Source of the DNA: Catenulispora pinisilvae
GTDB taxonomy: Bacteria; Actinomycetota; Actinomycetes; Streptomycetales; Catenulisporaceae
Reading direction: 5' to 3'
Length of the DNA: 53,184 bases
Assembly: GCF_015356865.1 (NCBI RefSeq)
Contig: NZ_JAAFZA010000054.1
Span: 1 to 53,184, forward strand
Positions 1 through 8,652 of the stretch are shown piece by piece. The notes under the pieces were generated by a model. The model was not told the origin of the DNA. It was given only the letters and a program-made list of their open reading frames with translations, and did not search any database. Both the position numbers and the translations under genes were made by a program. Positions within the stretch are counted from its first letter, which is position 1, and the number at the start of each line of letters is the position of its first letter.

Positions 1-23
1 ACCCCGAACAGCCCCCAGCCAGA

Positions 24-566
24 ATGATCCACCCGCCGTCCCCATGCTTTGATAACCAGGTGAACCCCGACGAAGAACTCGTCTACGAAGTCGACGAGAA
101 CGACCGGATCCTGCGGATCGTGCGCCGCGGCGAACTCACCGACCACAACTTGCGGCACCGCAGTATCGCCATCCTGTTCCGCGACAACGCGGGCCGGATC
201 CTGGTGCATCGCCGCGCCGAGGTGAAGCGCGTCTTCCCCAAGCACTACGACATGTTCGTCGCGGGCATGGTCCCGGCCGGCGAGACCTACGACCAGACCG
301 CGCGCCGTGAGGCCGCCGAGGAGGTCGGGCAGCGCAATGTCGTGCTGCGGCCGCTCGGCAAGTGGCGGTACGACGATGAGCCGGTGCCGCAGTGGGCCTC
401 CGTCTACACCGCCACCGTCACCGGTCCGGTCGTCCCGCAGCCGGAGGAGGTGGAGTGGTTCGCGTTCCTGACCGAGGACGAACTCGAACAGAGCATCGCG
501 GAGAACGAGTTCTGTCCGGACAGCGTGTACCTGTACCGGCGCTTGCGGCGCGAGCCGGAGAAGTGA
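24..566 (+). CDS. NUDIX hydrolase (YfcD/IDI-like)
   Basis: This 180-residue protein carries a complete Nudix box at about residues 81-103, with the order G-x5-E-x7-R-E-x2-E-E-x-G. The glutamates would bind the Mg2+ used to cleave a nucleoside-diphosphate-linked substrate. The preceding stretch, with HNLRHRSIAI near residue 41 and VHRR near 61, resembles the YfcD/isopentenyl-diphosphate-isomerase-like branch of the superfamily. I cannot name the substrate. The protein is cytosolic, with no signal peptide or membrane segment. The ATG at 24 is the first in frame and the upstream region is mostly outside the window, so an earlier start cannot be excluded. A 24-bp tandem repeat runs across its stop codon. 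It converges on the S1 gene downstream. Confidence 0.85.
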   Translation: MIHPPSPCFDNQVNPDEELVYEVDENDRILRIVRRGELTDHNLRHRSIAILFRDNAGRILVHRRAEVKRVFPKHYDMFVAGMVPAGETYDQTARREAAEEVGQRNVVLRPLGKWRYDDEPVPQWASVYTATVTGPVVPQPEEVEWFAFLTEDELEQSIAENEFCPDSVYLYRRLRREPEK

Positions 567-614
567 GCCGGAAGTAACTCGGAGAAGTGAGCCAGAAGTG
601 AGCCAGAGGAGTAA
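554..614. repeat. 24-bp tandem repeat spanning the NUDIX stop codon
   Basis: About 2.5 imperfect copies of a 24-bp unit occupy 554-577, 578-601 and 602-614. The first copy contains the last codons and the TGA of the NUDIX gene, and each later copy carries further TGA or TAA triplets. It is one of several arrays in the window that begin inside a gene and end beyond its stop. Confidence 0.8.
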
Positions 615-699
615 GTCGGCGCGAGCCGGAGTGCGGCCCGCGCCCTGAATCGGTACCGGTACCGGTAGGTACCGCCACCGCCACCGCCACTGCCCCGGA

Positions 700-948
700 T
701 CAGCCCGCTGACAACACCAGCCGGCGCCGAGTAACGTCGAGATCCTCGATGCGCACGCTCAGCCGGTCGCCGACCTCGGGCGTGTGGTCGAGCTGGTCCT
801 TGTGCAGCAGGCCCTCGACCTTGTCGGCGAGGCGGATGAACGCGCCGAAGGGCGCGACCTTCGTGATCGAGCCGCCTAGGACGTCGCCGATGGCGTGGCC
901 CGCGGCGAACGCGTCCCACTCTGCGTGAATGTTGGCCTGGTCGGGCAC
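700..948 (-). CDS. small S1 RNA-binding domain protein
   Basis: This 82-residue protein is essentially one S1/OB-fold domain. The hallmark GGSITKVAPFGAFIRL lies near residues 25-40, followed by GLLHKDQL and a VGDRLSVRIEDLD strand. S1 domains bind single-stranded RNA, and stand-alone copies are common in actinobacteria, usually with roles in translation or RNA turnover; its partner is unknown. I chose the GTG at 948 because AGAGGTGA lies a few bases upstream; the frame stays open much further but without comparable coding character. It is divergent from glnE, so 949-1096 must hold both promoters. Confidence 0.75.
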   Translation of the reverse strand: MPDQANIHAEWDAFAAGHAIGDVLGGSITKVAPFGAFIRLADKVEGLLHKDQLDHTPEVGDRLSVRIEDLDVTRRRLVLSAG

Positions 949-1096
949 GGGGTCACCTCTTTCATAACGGGTCGTCCGCGGCTTCGCGGCTCGCGCCCAG
1001 TGTCGCAACCGTGTGCCCGCGCGGCTACCCCCGGAAGACAAACACCTGCCGGACACGGGGCGCCGGGCACGATCGTCGTCGGCTACATTGGGCCGG

Positions 1097-4000
1097 GTGG
1101 CACAGACGGCGGCACTTGGCCGGGGACCGGAGTCGGCACGCTCGCGACTGGTCCGGCTCGGCTTCACCGATCCCGAGTCCGCCCTCCAGACCCTGGCCGA
1201 GGCCCCGCTCGGGGAACTGAGCGGCGATCCGCTGTTCCTGGAGGCGATCGGCCGCACCGCCGACCCGGACCAGGCCCTGGCCGCCACCGGACGGCTGCTG
1301 GCGGCCGCCGGGGACGCCGAGGCGCTGGCGGCCACGCTGGCCGCCTCGAAGCCCTTCCAGGACCGGCTGCTGGGCGTACTCGGGGTGAGCGTGGCGCTGG
1401 GCGATCACCTGGAGCGGCACCCCGATGCCTGGCACGGCCTGGTGGAGTTCGACGTCGAGGACCTGGCCCCGGCCTTCCGGCGGCTGATGCTGGCGGCGGT
1501 CGGGGCGGATCCGGACGCCGCCGAGCCGGTGGCGGACATGGCCGGGATCCCCGCGCGGGACGCACTGCGCGTTGCCTATAGAGACGCCCTGCTGGGGATC
1601 TCGGCGCGCGACATCGGCGCGTCCTCGATGAACGAGGCGACCGCGACGTACGACCAAACGGCCGCCGACCTCTCCGACCTCGCTACCGCCACCCTGGAGG
1701 CGGCCTTGGCGGTGGCCCGCGCGGAACTTCCCGAGGACTACCCGCCGGCCCGGCTGGCGGTCATCGCCATGGGCAAGTGCGGGGCCCGGGAGCTCAACTA
1801 CGTCAGCGACGTGGACGTGGTGTTCGTCGCGGCCGCCCCGGACGGCACCGAGCAGGACGACGAGCACCTGGCCCTGCGCACCGCGACCCAGCTGGCCGCG
1901 ACCATGATGCGGGTCTGCTCCGACACCACCTCCGAGGGCGCCATCTGGCAGGTCGACGCCAACCTGCGCCCGGAGGGCAAGAACGGCCCGTTGGTGCGCT
2001 CGCTGGCCAGCCACGTCGCCTACTACGAGCGCTGGGCCAAGACCTGGGAGTTCCAGGCGCTGCTGAAGGCGCGCGCGGCCGCCGGCGACCGGGAACTCGG
2101 CGCGAAGTACATCGAGGCCGTCACCCCGATGGTCTGGGCGGCCTCCCGGCGGGCCGGCTTCGTCGCGGACGTGCAGTCGATGCGGCGTCGGGTGGTGGCG
2201 CACATCCCGGCCAAGGAAGCCGAGCGGGAACTGAAGCTCGGGTCCGGCGGCCTGCGCGACATCGAATTCGCGGTGCAGCTGTTGCAGTTGGTGCACGGGC
2301 CCACAGACCCGGCCCTGCGCAAGCGCGGAACCCTGGAGTCCCTGGCGGCGCTGTCCGCGGGCGGTTACGTGGGGCGAACGGACGCCGCCGCCCTGGCTGA
2401 CGCGTACCGGTTCCTGCGCACGCTGGAGCACCGGCTCCAGATCCACCGCCTGCGCCGCACCCACACGCTTCCCGAGGAGAAACCGGAGCTCCGGCGCCTC
2501 GGACGCTCCATGGGATTTCGGAAAGATCCGGTTGATCAGCTGAACAGTGAATGGAAACGGCACAAGCGGGAAGTAAGGCGCCTGCACGAAAAGCTCTTCT
2601 ACAGGCCGTTGTTAGACGCGGTGGCCCGCTTGACGCCGGGACAAGCCGCATTGGGTGGTGCAGTTCACTTGACGCCGGAGGCCGCGCAGTCTCGGTTGGA
2701 AGCTCTCGGCTACACGGATCCCGCAGGAGCGCTGCGTCATCTGACGGCGCTCACGTCCGGGGTGAGTCGCCGCGCGGCGATCCAGCGGACCCTCCTGCCG
2801 GTGATGCTGGACTGGTTCGCGGACGCGGCCGATCCAGACGGAGGGCTATTAGCGTTCCGCAAGGCGTCCGAGGCGCTGGGCGACACGCACTGGTACCTGC
2901 GGCTGTTGCGCGACGAGGGCGCCGCCGCCGAACACCTGGCGCGAGTCCTGGCCTCCGGACGCTACGCCCCGGACCTGCTCCTGCGGGCTCCGGAAGCCGT
3001 CGCCATCCTCGGCGACCCGGCCAACCTGGTGCCGCGGGCCCGGCCGGTGCTGGAGGCGGAGATCCTGTCCGCGGTCGGGCGGGCCTCGACCCCGGAGGCG
3101 GCGGTCGCCGCGGCGCGCGCGGTGCGCCGCCGCGAGCTCTTCCGGATCGCCGCCGCGGACCTGCTCGGACTGCTCACCGTCGAACAGATCGGCGACGGGC
3201 TCAGCGCGGTCACCGCGGCCACCCTCAGCGGGGCGTTGCAGGCCGCCACGACGGCCATCGAGAACCGGCTCGGCGGGCCGCTCCCGACCCGCTTCGCGAT
3301 CATCGCCGCCGGCCGGTTCGGCGGCCGGGAACTCGGCTACGGCAGCGACGCGGACGTGCTGTTCGTGCACGATCCGCTGCCGGACGGGGCCGAGGCGGCG
3401 AATCCGGACGAGCCCGCTGGGGGCGCGCCTGACAACGCCGTGGCGGCGGCCAACGGCACCGCCTCGGTATCTGCGGCGGCTACGGCATCCGCGGCGTCTA
3501 CGGAATCCGCAGCATCCGCCGCATCCCCGGCACCCACCACAGACGCTGCCGCGGCCGCGCACGTCGCCGGACCCGCATCGGCCAACGGCAGCCCGGCCTC
3601 CGCCCGCCGCGTCTCGCCTCAGCGCGAACGCGCCGCGACCGACGCCGCGCACGCCGTGGCCAACGAACTGCGCCGGCTCCTCCAGATCCCGACACCCGAC
3701 CCGCCGCTGATCATCGACGCCGACCTGCGTCCGGAGGGCCGGCAGGGCCCGCTGGTCCGCACCTTCGCCTCCTACGCCGAGTACTACCGGCGCTGGTCGG
3801 ACGTGTGGGAGGCGCAGGCCCTGCTCCGGGCCGAGCCGGTGGCCGGCGACCCGGAGCTGGGACGGCGCTTCGAGGCGCTGATCGACCCGCTGCGCCGGCC
3901 GCGATCAGGTCTCGACGAAACCGCGGTGCGCGAGATCCGGCGCATCAAGGCGCGGGTGGAGGCCGAGCGGCTGCCGCGCGGCGCGGACAAGGCCATGCAC

Positions 4001-4396
4001 ACCAAGCTCGGGCCCGGCGGCCTGTCGGACGTCGAGTGGACCGTGCAGCTGCTCCAGCTCTGCTACGCGCACGAGGTGCCCGCGCTCCAGACCACGCGCA
4101 CCCGGCTGGCGCTGTCCGCCGCCGTGGACGCCGGCCTGCTGGAGTCCGACGACGCCGAGATCCTGGACGAGGCCTGGATCGAGGCCACGCGGGTGCGCAA
4201 CGGCATCATGCTGGTGCGCGGCCGGGCCGGGGACTCGATCCCGAACGACATCAAGGAACGCGCTGGGATCGCGATGTATCTGGGCTCTGAGAACAGCGAG
4301 GAGTTCGTCGAGGAGTACCGGCGCGGCGCGCGGCGGGCCCGCGCGGTCGTCGAGCGCGTCTTCTACGACTGGAGCAACGAGCCGGGGCGGTCCTGA
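1097..4396 (+). CDS. glnE: bifunctional glutamine synthetase adenylyltransferase/deadenylase
   Basis: GlnE switches glutamine synthetase activity by attaching or removing AMP, coupling nitrogen assimilation to nitrogen status. Two homologous nucleotidyltransferase modules are visible. The N-terminal one (deadenylating) has MGKCGARELNYVSDVDVVFV at about residues 225-244, the C-terminal one (adenylating) has GRFGGRELGYGSDADVLFV at about 738-756, and both are followed by an LRPEG motif. From the GTG at 1097 it is 1099 residues, longer than the roughly 1000 usual for the family. The excess is mostly an Ala/Ser/Thr-rich insertion (nt about 3390-3640) between the metal-binding motif and the second LRPEG motif of the adenylating module. 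A GTG at 1013 is an alternative start, but the text after 1097 (ARSRLVRLGFTDP) matches the usual GlnE N-terminus. No glnA is present nearby. Confidence 0.93.
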   Translation: MAQTAALGRGPESARSRLVRLGFTDPESALQTLAEAPLGELSGDPLFLEAIGRTADPDQALAATGRLLAAAGDAEALAATLAASKPFQDRLLGVLGVSVALGDHLERHPDAWHGLVEFDVEDLAPAFRRLMLAAVGADPDAAEPVADMAGIPARDALRVAYRDALLGISARDIGASSMNEATATYDQTAADLSDLATATLEAALAVARAELPEDYPPARLAVIAMGKCGARELNYVSDVDVVFVAAAPDGTEQDDEHLALRTATQLAATMMRVCSDTTSEGAIWQVDANLRPEGKNGPLVRSLASHVAYYERWAKTWEFQALLKARAAAGDRELGAKYIEAVTPMVWAASRRAGFVADVQSMRRRVVAHIPAKEAERELKLGSGGLRDIEFAVQLLQLVHGPTDPALRKRGTLESLAALSAGGYVGRTDAAALADAYRFLRTLEHRLQIHRLRRTHTLPEEKPELRRLGRSMGFRKDPVDQLNSEWKRHKREVRRLHEKLFYRPLLDAVARLTPGQAALGGAVHLTPEAAQSRLEALGYTDPAGALRHLTALTSGVSRRAAIQRTLLPVMLDWFADAADPDGGLLAFRKASEALGDTHWYLRLLRDEGAAAEHLARVLASGRYAPDLLLRAPEAVAILGDPANLVPRARPVLEAEILSAVGRASTPEAAVAAARAVRRRELFRIAAADLLGLLTVEQIGDGLSAVTAATLSGALQAATTAIENRLGGPLPTRFAIIAAGRFGGRELGYGSDADVLFVHDPLPDGAEAANPDEPAGGAPDNAVAAANGTASVSAAATASAASTESAASAASPAPTTDAAAAAHVAGPASANGSPASARRVSPQRERAATDAAHAVANELRRLLQIPTPDPPLIIDADLRPEGRQGPLVRTFASYAEYYRRWSDVWEAQALLRAEPVAGDPELGRRFEALIDPLRRPRSGLDETAVREIRRIKARVEAERLPRGADKAMHTKLGPGGLSDVEWTVQLLQLCYAHEVPALQTTRTRLALSAAVDAGLLESDDAEILDEAWIEATRVRNGIMLVRGRAGDSIPNDIKERAGIAMYLGSENSEEFVEEYRRGARRARAVVERVFYDWSNEPGRS

Positions 4397-4410
4397 AAGA
4401 CCGCCCCGGC
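4381..4410 (+). terminator. perfect 12-bp hairpin overlapping the glnE stop
   Basis: GCCGGGGCGGTC at 4381-4392 pairs perfectly with 4399-4410 around a six-base loop that contains part of the TGA stop. There is no T-run, so Rho-independent function is uncertain. It sits between convergent genes and could act on either strand. GTCGTCGGTA-type repeats follow to about 4455. Confidence 0.6.
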
Positions 4411-4511
4411 CGGGGGACGTCGTCGGTAGTCGTCGGTAGTCGTCGAGTCGTCATCGGGTCGTCCTCGCGATCGCAGTCTTCTGATCGCAGCCCGCTGACG
4501 ATCGTCCGGCC

Positions 4512-6005
4512 TCAGCCTGCGCGCCCGAACAGCCGCCCGGCGATGTCGATCCCGATGACCGCGCCGCTCTCGTCCCGGGTGAAGTACCCGCGCTGCCCCT
4601 TGAGCCCGCCCTCGGTGATGATGTAGTCGTCGCCGTCCTCGGCGAGGAACCCCATCGCCGCGGCGGGGTAGTCCTGCGGCATGTCGGTCTCGGAGGCGGC
4701 GCGGATCTCCGGCTTGATGCCGACCGCGAGGGCCAGGCGCTCGCCGTCGTCGAGCACATCCAGGTTCATCGCGTCGATCGCGTAGCGGCCGACGACGTCG
4801 CGGTTGCGCCGCGGGTCGTAGGCCACCGGCTCCGGGTCCTGCTCGGCCACGCCGATGAAGTGCTCCAGCGCCCACTTCACAATATCCTGATTCAGCTGGT
4901 AGCCCTCGGGCGCGCAGTTGCTCAGCACCACCACCGCGAAACCGTGTTCGGGCACCATCAGCAGCTCGGCGAACTGGCCGTTGCCGCTGCCGCCGTGCCC
5001 GAAGGTGCGGACGCCGCCGATCTCCTTGAGGAACCAGCCGAATCCGAACGCGTCGCCGAGCGTGGAGCCGCGCAGCTCGGACTTCGGCTCCTGCATCGAG
5101 CGGCGGTCCTGCACCGACAGCACCTCGTTGTCGGCCGCGGTCTCCTGCCCGAGGTGGAACCGGGCCCAGCGCAGCAGGTCCCGGGCGCAGGACGCGGCAC
5201 CGCCGCCCGGGTTGTTGCCGTGCGTGCCGGCCGGGTAGGACTTCCACGGCGTGGCGGTGTGCAGCGTGCCCTGCGCGTCCCGGTTGTGGCCGACGGCGAA
5301 CTTCCGGGTCATGACGTCGTCGAGGTCGAAGACGGTGTCGGTCAGGCCCAGCGGGGTGAGCACCAGCTCGGCCACGGCCTGCTCGTAAGGCTGCCCGGTG
5401 ACCTTCTCGATCACCCGGCCCAGCAGGTTGTATCCGGCCTGGCTGTAGGAGGCGCGGGCGCCGGGCGCACCGATCAGCGGCAGCGCTTCCAGCTTCGCCA
5501 CGAACGCCGCCAGCGTGCCGTCGTCGTGGGCTGAACCGGCCTGGGCTGTATCGGCATGGGTTGAATCGGCATGGGCTGAATTGGCAGAGGAACCGGTGTC
5601 GATCAAGTTCCACTCCAGACCGCCGGTGTGGTCCAGCAGGTTCCGGACGGTGAGCCGCGCCGCGTGCGCCTCGTCGGCCAGCTTCAGCTCCGGGACGTAG
5701 GTCCGCACCGTCGCGTCGAAGTCGACCTTGCCCTCGGCGGCCAGCCGCGTCAGCGCGGTGGCGGTGACGGACTTGGTCGCCGAGGCGATGTGGAACAGCG
5801 TGCGCTCGTCGATCGGGACCGGGTTGGCGGCGGTCGCCACGCCGTGCGCGGTGCACAGCTCCGTCTCCTCGAACAGCACCCCGACGCTCACCCCGGGCAC
5901 GTCGTACGCCTTCGCCGCCTCGGCGACGAACGCGGCCAGCTCCTGCGCGATCTCCTGCTTGTCCTGCTTGTCCTGCTTGTTCTGCTCGCCCTGCTGCGCG
6001 GTCAT
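4512..6005 (-). CDS. serine hydrolase, beta-lactamase/class C esterase family
   Basis: This 497-residue protein has the penicillin-binding-protein fold signature. The SxxK motif SATK is at residues 75-78, followed by RNLLDHTGGL near 121. YSQ at 187-189 stands where the family normally has YxN, and HGGSGNG replaces the KTG box. Members act as esterases, peptidases or beta-lactam-interacting proteins; the substrate here is unknown. No signal peptide is evident, so it is probably cytosolic. I chose the ATG at 6005 because GGGGAG lies six bases upstream; an ATG at 6035 lacks a Shine-Dalgarno. Two in-frame repeat tracts are inserted: Gln-Asp-Lys units at residues 9-17 and a 5-residue repeat at about 140-159. 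It diverges from a TetR regulator that probably controls it. Confidence 0.85.
   Translation of the reverse strand: MTAQQGEQNKQDKQDKQEIAQELAAFVAEAAKAYDVPGVSVGVLFEETELCTAHGVATAANPVPIDERTLFHIASATKSVTATALTRLAAEGKVDFDATVRTYVPELKLADEAHAARLTVRNLLDHTGGLEWNLIDTGSSANSAHADSTHADTAQAGSAHDDGTLAAFVAKLEALPLIGAPGARASYSQAGYNLLGRVIEKVTGQPYEQAVAELVLTPLGLTDTVFDLDDVMTRKFAVGHNRDAQGTLHTATPWKSYPAGTHGNNPGGGAASCARDLLRWARFHLGQETAADNEVLSVQDRRSMQEPKSELRGSTLGDAFGFGWFLKEIGGVRTFGHGGSGNGQFAELLMVPEHGFAVVVLSNCAPEGYQLNQDIVKWALEHFIGVAEQDPEPVAYDPRRNRDVVGRYAIDAMNLDVLDDGERLALAVGIKPEIRAASETDMPQDYPAAAMGFLAEDGDDYIITEGGLKGQRGYFTRDESGAVIGIDIAGRLFGRAG
5527..5586. repeat. 15-bp in-frame tandem repeat in the serine hydrolase
   Basis: Four copies of a 15-bp unit (5527-5541, 5542-5556, 5557-5571, 5572-5586) encode a five-residue repeat rich in Ala, His and Ser. 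It lies in a loop between the HTGG region and the YSQ motif. Copies differ by one to four bases. The length keeps the reading frame. Confidence 0.85.
5952..5996. repeat. 9-bp in-frame tandem repeat near the serine hydrolase N-terminus
   Basis: About five copies of a 9-bp unit (consensus GTCCTGCTT on the plus strand) encode the Lys-Gln-Asp-like residues just after the start. Two central copies are identical. Confidence 0.75.
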
Positions 6006-6027
6006 CTCGATCTCCCCTTGCCGAGTA

Positions 6028-6080
6028 ACTTGCACTTAGTTCAAGTGGAACCGTAGCCCTGACTTGAACTAAGTGCAAGT
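6028..6080. promoter_or_regulatory. paired TetR-type operators and divergent promoter
   Basis: Two identical 19-bp sites in opposite orientation lie at 6028-6046 and 6062-6080, separated by 15 bp with centres 34 bp apart. Each site is itself a near-palindrome (ACTTG...CAAGT, eight of nine pairs matched). On the minus strand TTGCAC, a 17-bp gap and TACGGT form a good -35/-10 pair for the serine hydrolase. One operator overlaps its -35 and the other its expected start point. The adjacent TetR protein is the obvious binder; this is inference. Confidence 0.82.
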
Positions 6081-6092
6081 AGACTGGGGGCC

Positions 6093-6776
6093 ATGCCCCG
6101 GAACACGCTCACCGCGGACCAGATCCTCCAGGCGGCCATCGCCCACCTCGACGAGGAGGGCCTGGACGGCCTCAACATGCGCGCCCTCGGCAAACGCCTG
6201 GACGTCGCCGCCACGGCCGTCTACTGGCACATCAAGACCAAGGACGAGCTGGTCCGGCTGGCCACCGACGCGGCCTGGGCCGAGGTGGAGCTCCCGGACC
6301 CGGCGCGGGTCGGCTGGCGCGCGGCCGCCGTCCGCACCGCGACCAGCTCGCACGCGATGTTCACCCGCCACCCCTGGATGGGCCAGGCCTTCGGCGGCTA
6401 CCTGCTCTACGGCCCCGGCAAGTCCCGCCACGACGACCACCTGCTCGCGGTCTACGAAGCCGCGGGCTTCGCCCCCGCCGACGCCGACCGGGCCGCCGCG
6501 GCGGTGTTTACCTACGTGCTGGGCAACGCCCTGGCCCCGGCCGCGATGGTGGCCCTGAGCCGCCGGCTGGCGATCGGCGGCGAGGACGCGGCGCGGGCGT
6601 TCGCGCAGGCGCAGGAGAACTCCGTGGCGATCGCCCGCACCTTCCCCCGGCTGCGCGAGCGGATCGACAGCCCGGCCGCGTCCTACGCCGGGACCCCGGA
6701 GGACAGCTTCGAGCTGGGGCTTACCGCGATGCTGGACGGGTTCGAGGCCCGGTTGGCGGCCGGGGCGGGGCGTTAG
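6093..6776 (+). CDS. TetR-family transcriptional regulator
   Basis: This 227-residue protein starts with a TetR DNA-binding domain. Residues about 5-55 hold the helix-turn-helix, with MRALGKRLDVAATAVYWHI followed by KTKDELV, typical of the class. The C-terminal ligand-binding part resembles the tetracycline-repressor C-domain type. A run of Gs sits just before the ATG at 6093. It is divergent from the serine hydrolase, and the duplicated palindrome between them is very probably its operator, giving repression of the hydrolase and of itself. The ligand is unknown. Downstream lies a strong hairpin terminator. Confidence 0.87.
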   Translation: MPRNTLTADQILQAAIAHLDEEGLDGLNMRALGKRLDVAATAVYWHIKTKDELVRLATDAAWAEVELPDPARVGWRAAAVRTATSSHAMFTRHPWMGQAFGGYLLYGPGKSRHDDHLLAVYEAAGFAPADADRAAAAVFTYVLGNALAPAAMVALSRRLAIGGEDAARAFAQAQENSVAIARTFPRLRERIDSPAASYAGTPEDSFELGLTAMLDGFEARLAAGAGR

Positions 6777-6802
6777 TGGCAGGAGCAACTGGAGCAATGA
6801 AA

Positions 6803-6827
6803 AACGGGCCCCGCGAAGGGGCCCGTT
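6803..6827 (-). terminator. 10-bp hairpin terminator between convergent genes
   Basis: AACGGGCCCC at 6803-6812 pairs perfectly with 6818-6827 around a GCGAA loop. On the minus strand the stem runs straight into a T-run, which makes it a good Rho-independent terminator for the PAP2 gene. It can also stop the TetR transcript. Confidence 0.85.
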
Positions 6828-6858
6828 CGGCTTGGCAAGTCCGTCGCCGGACTAGCCA

Positions 6859-7896
6859 TCACGTCCGCGGATGGATCGCTGGTCGGACCGGCTCAGCCGC
6901 CGTCGAGCGACCGTCGGCGTCGGCCGGCTTCTCGGCCGCGGTGGCGTCCGCCTGAGGCGGCTGAGGTGGCTGAGGCGACTGAGGTGGCTGCGGGGCGTCC
7001 CCGGCCACGGCCGGCGAGGCCGGCGCGGCGAACACCTTCCGGCCCTGGAGGAGCCGCTGGACCAGGAAGCCCAGGCCCAGGGTCACCAGGCCGAAGACCG
7101 CGTCCAGGACGTAGTGGTTCGCGGTGCCGATGATGACCGCGAACGTGCACAGCGGGTAGGCGATGCCGAGCGCCTTGACCCACTTGCGCTTCGCCAGGTG
7201 CGCGATGACCAGTGCGCACCAGGTGGACCAGCCGATGTGCAGCGAGGGCATGGCCGCGTACTCGTTCGTCGACGAGCCCAGGCCCGCGACCCCGTCGGAG
7301 GTCGACGCCGGCTGGCCCCAGGGGTTGAGGAGCTTGAACGTGTCGATGAAGTTGCCGCCCTGCAACAGCCGCGGCGGGGCCAGGGAGTAGAAGTAGAAGC
7401 CGAACAGCGCGATCAGCGTCATCGCGATCATCACGGTGCGCACCGCGCGATAGCGGTCCGGGAACTTTACGTACACCCAGATCAGCACCACGATCGGCAC
7501 GATGAAGTGCAGCGTGGCGTAGTAGACGTTCATCGAGAACGCCAGCCAGCGCACGCTGTACACCCAGTGGTTGAAGGTGCGCTCGAAGTTCAGCCCGAGG
7601 TAGTGCTCCAGGCGCAGGATGTCGTGTCCGCGCTGCTGGGCCGCGGTCGCGTGGGACGGGGCGGCCAGCCGGGTCAGGGTGTAGAGGTAGTACCCGAGCG
7701 CGATGAGCGCGATCTCCAGCCAGAGCTTGGGCCGGTTGGTCGGGCGGAACCGCTGGGGCAGGATCGGCCCCGGAATCCAGCTCCGGCGCTTTCGGCCCGC
7801 CTCGGCCCCGGCGCCGTCTGCGGGGCCCGTCGGTCCGACCGGCCCGCTCTGCGTCGTAGCCTCGGCGGTGCTTTCCAGCGGCTGTGTCGTCGTCAC
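6859..7896 (-). CDS. PAP2-superfamily membrane phosphatase/transferase (inositol phosphotransferase-like)
   Basis: This 345-residue protein has about six hydrophobic segments starting near residue 60. The PAP2_3-type catalytic motifs follow: APPRL, then AMPSLHIGWS with the active-site His, then GTANHYVLDAVFG with the second His and the Asp. Proteins of this branch include Aur1/Ipt1-like enzymes and lipid phosphatases that act on phospholipid head groups or polyprenyl phosphates in the membrane. The N-terminal 45 residues and the Pro/Gln/Ala-rich C-terminal 60 residues are low complexity. The start is a GTG at 7896 with GGGGGTG upstream. A hairpin terminator lies just downstream. The substrate is unknown. 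Confidence 0.82.
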   Translation of the reverse strand: MTTTQPLESTAEATTQSGPVGPTGPADGAGAEAGRKRRSWIPGPILPQRFRPTNRPKLWLEIALIALGYYLYTLTRLAAPSHATAAQQRGHDILRLEHYLGLNFERTFNHWVYSVRWLAFSMNVYYATLHFIVPIVVLIWVYVKFPDRYRAVRTVMIAMTLIALFGFYFYSLAPPRLLQGGNFIDTFKLLNPWGQPASTSDGVAGLGSSTNEYAAMPSLHIGWSTWCALVIAHLAKRKWVKALGIAYPLCTFAVIIGTANHYVLDAVFGLVTLGLGFLVQRLLQGRKVFAAPASPAVAGDAPQPPQSPQPPQPPQADATAAEKPADADGRSTAAEPVRPAIHPRT

Positions 7897-8178
7897 GAGT
7901 TCACCCCCATGACAAGCAAGTCTGCCAGGGTACGTGGAGTGGACGCGTCATACCCCGGGTCCACATTCCGCATCACTCCATGGTAGGGCTTTGGTCGTGG
8001 TCTGCGGCCGTCCCGCCGTAAGGGTCGCCCCGGCGGAGTACGCCAGCCTATCCGGATCCGCTGTTTCCCGCGCGTCCCATGGCAGGTCATCTCCAGCCGG
8101 TACGCTCCGCGCCAAGCGTCACCGCACCCGGTCAGATGGGGCGCGACGTGACGAATCAGACACGCGAGGAGCCACCCC

Positions 8179-8520
8179 ATGCCCATCCCCGTGTACGTCC
8201 CCGCGAACGGCGGCCGCTGTGACCACCTGGAACAGCCGCAGGCCGGCGAGCCGGACCGGTCCGGCTCGCCGCCTAGAGCCGGCGAGACCGCCGCCGCGGA
8301 CGAGTGCCGGGCCTGCCGCGCGGTCGGCGGCCGCTGGCTGCACCTGCGCGAATGCCTGGTCTGCGGCCATGTGGGTTGTTGCGACAACTCCCCGAACCGG
8401 CACGCGACCGCGCACTGGCGCGCCACCGGCCATGCGCTGATCCGCTCCCTGGAGCCCGGCGAGGTCTGGGCCTGGTGCTACTCGGACGAGGCCATGCTGC
8501 TGCCCGCTGACTGCTGCTGA
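8179..8520 (+). CDS. UBP-type zinc-finger protein
   Basis: This 113-residue protein matches the zf-UBP fold. It has CRAC at about residue 43, then WLHLRECLVCGHVGCCDNS, then HATAHWRATGH, SLEPGEVWAWCY and DE. In eukaryotes this finger binds the ubiquitin C-terminus. Small stand-alone bacterial versions are widespread in actinobacteria, with no settled role. The Cys and His ligands are all present, so zinc binding is expected. The C-terminus adds an extra CC pair. It appears monocistronic; the 280 bp upstream hold no other gene I can support. Confidence 0.8.
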   Translation: MPIPVYVPANGGRCDHLEQPQAGEPDRSGSPPRAGETAAADECRACRAVGGRWLHLRECLVCGHVGCCDNSPNRHATAHWRATGHALIRSLEPGEVWAWCYSDEAMLLPADCC

Positions 8521-8652
8521 TCAGGCGTCCCGCGCCCCGGGGCCGCCCGCGACCACCAGAGCGCTCCGGTGGCCCGTCCCCAGGCCCCGGCTTAGCGTGA
8601 GGACACGGCAGCCGTTCTCCCACGGCTCCGGCAGGCAAGGAGTTGAAAACGC

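Noticed and set aside
4363..6078. 571-codon minus-strand ORF and other long frames over the serine hydrolase gene
   Set aside because: It is a shadow of the serine hydrolase in another frame. The product is Arg/Gly/Ala-rich without motifs, while the 4512-6005 frame has complete family motifs.
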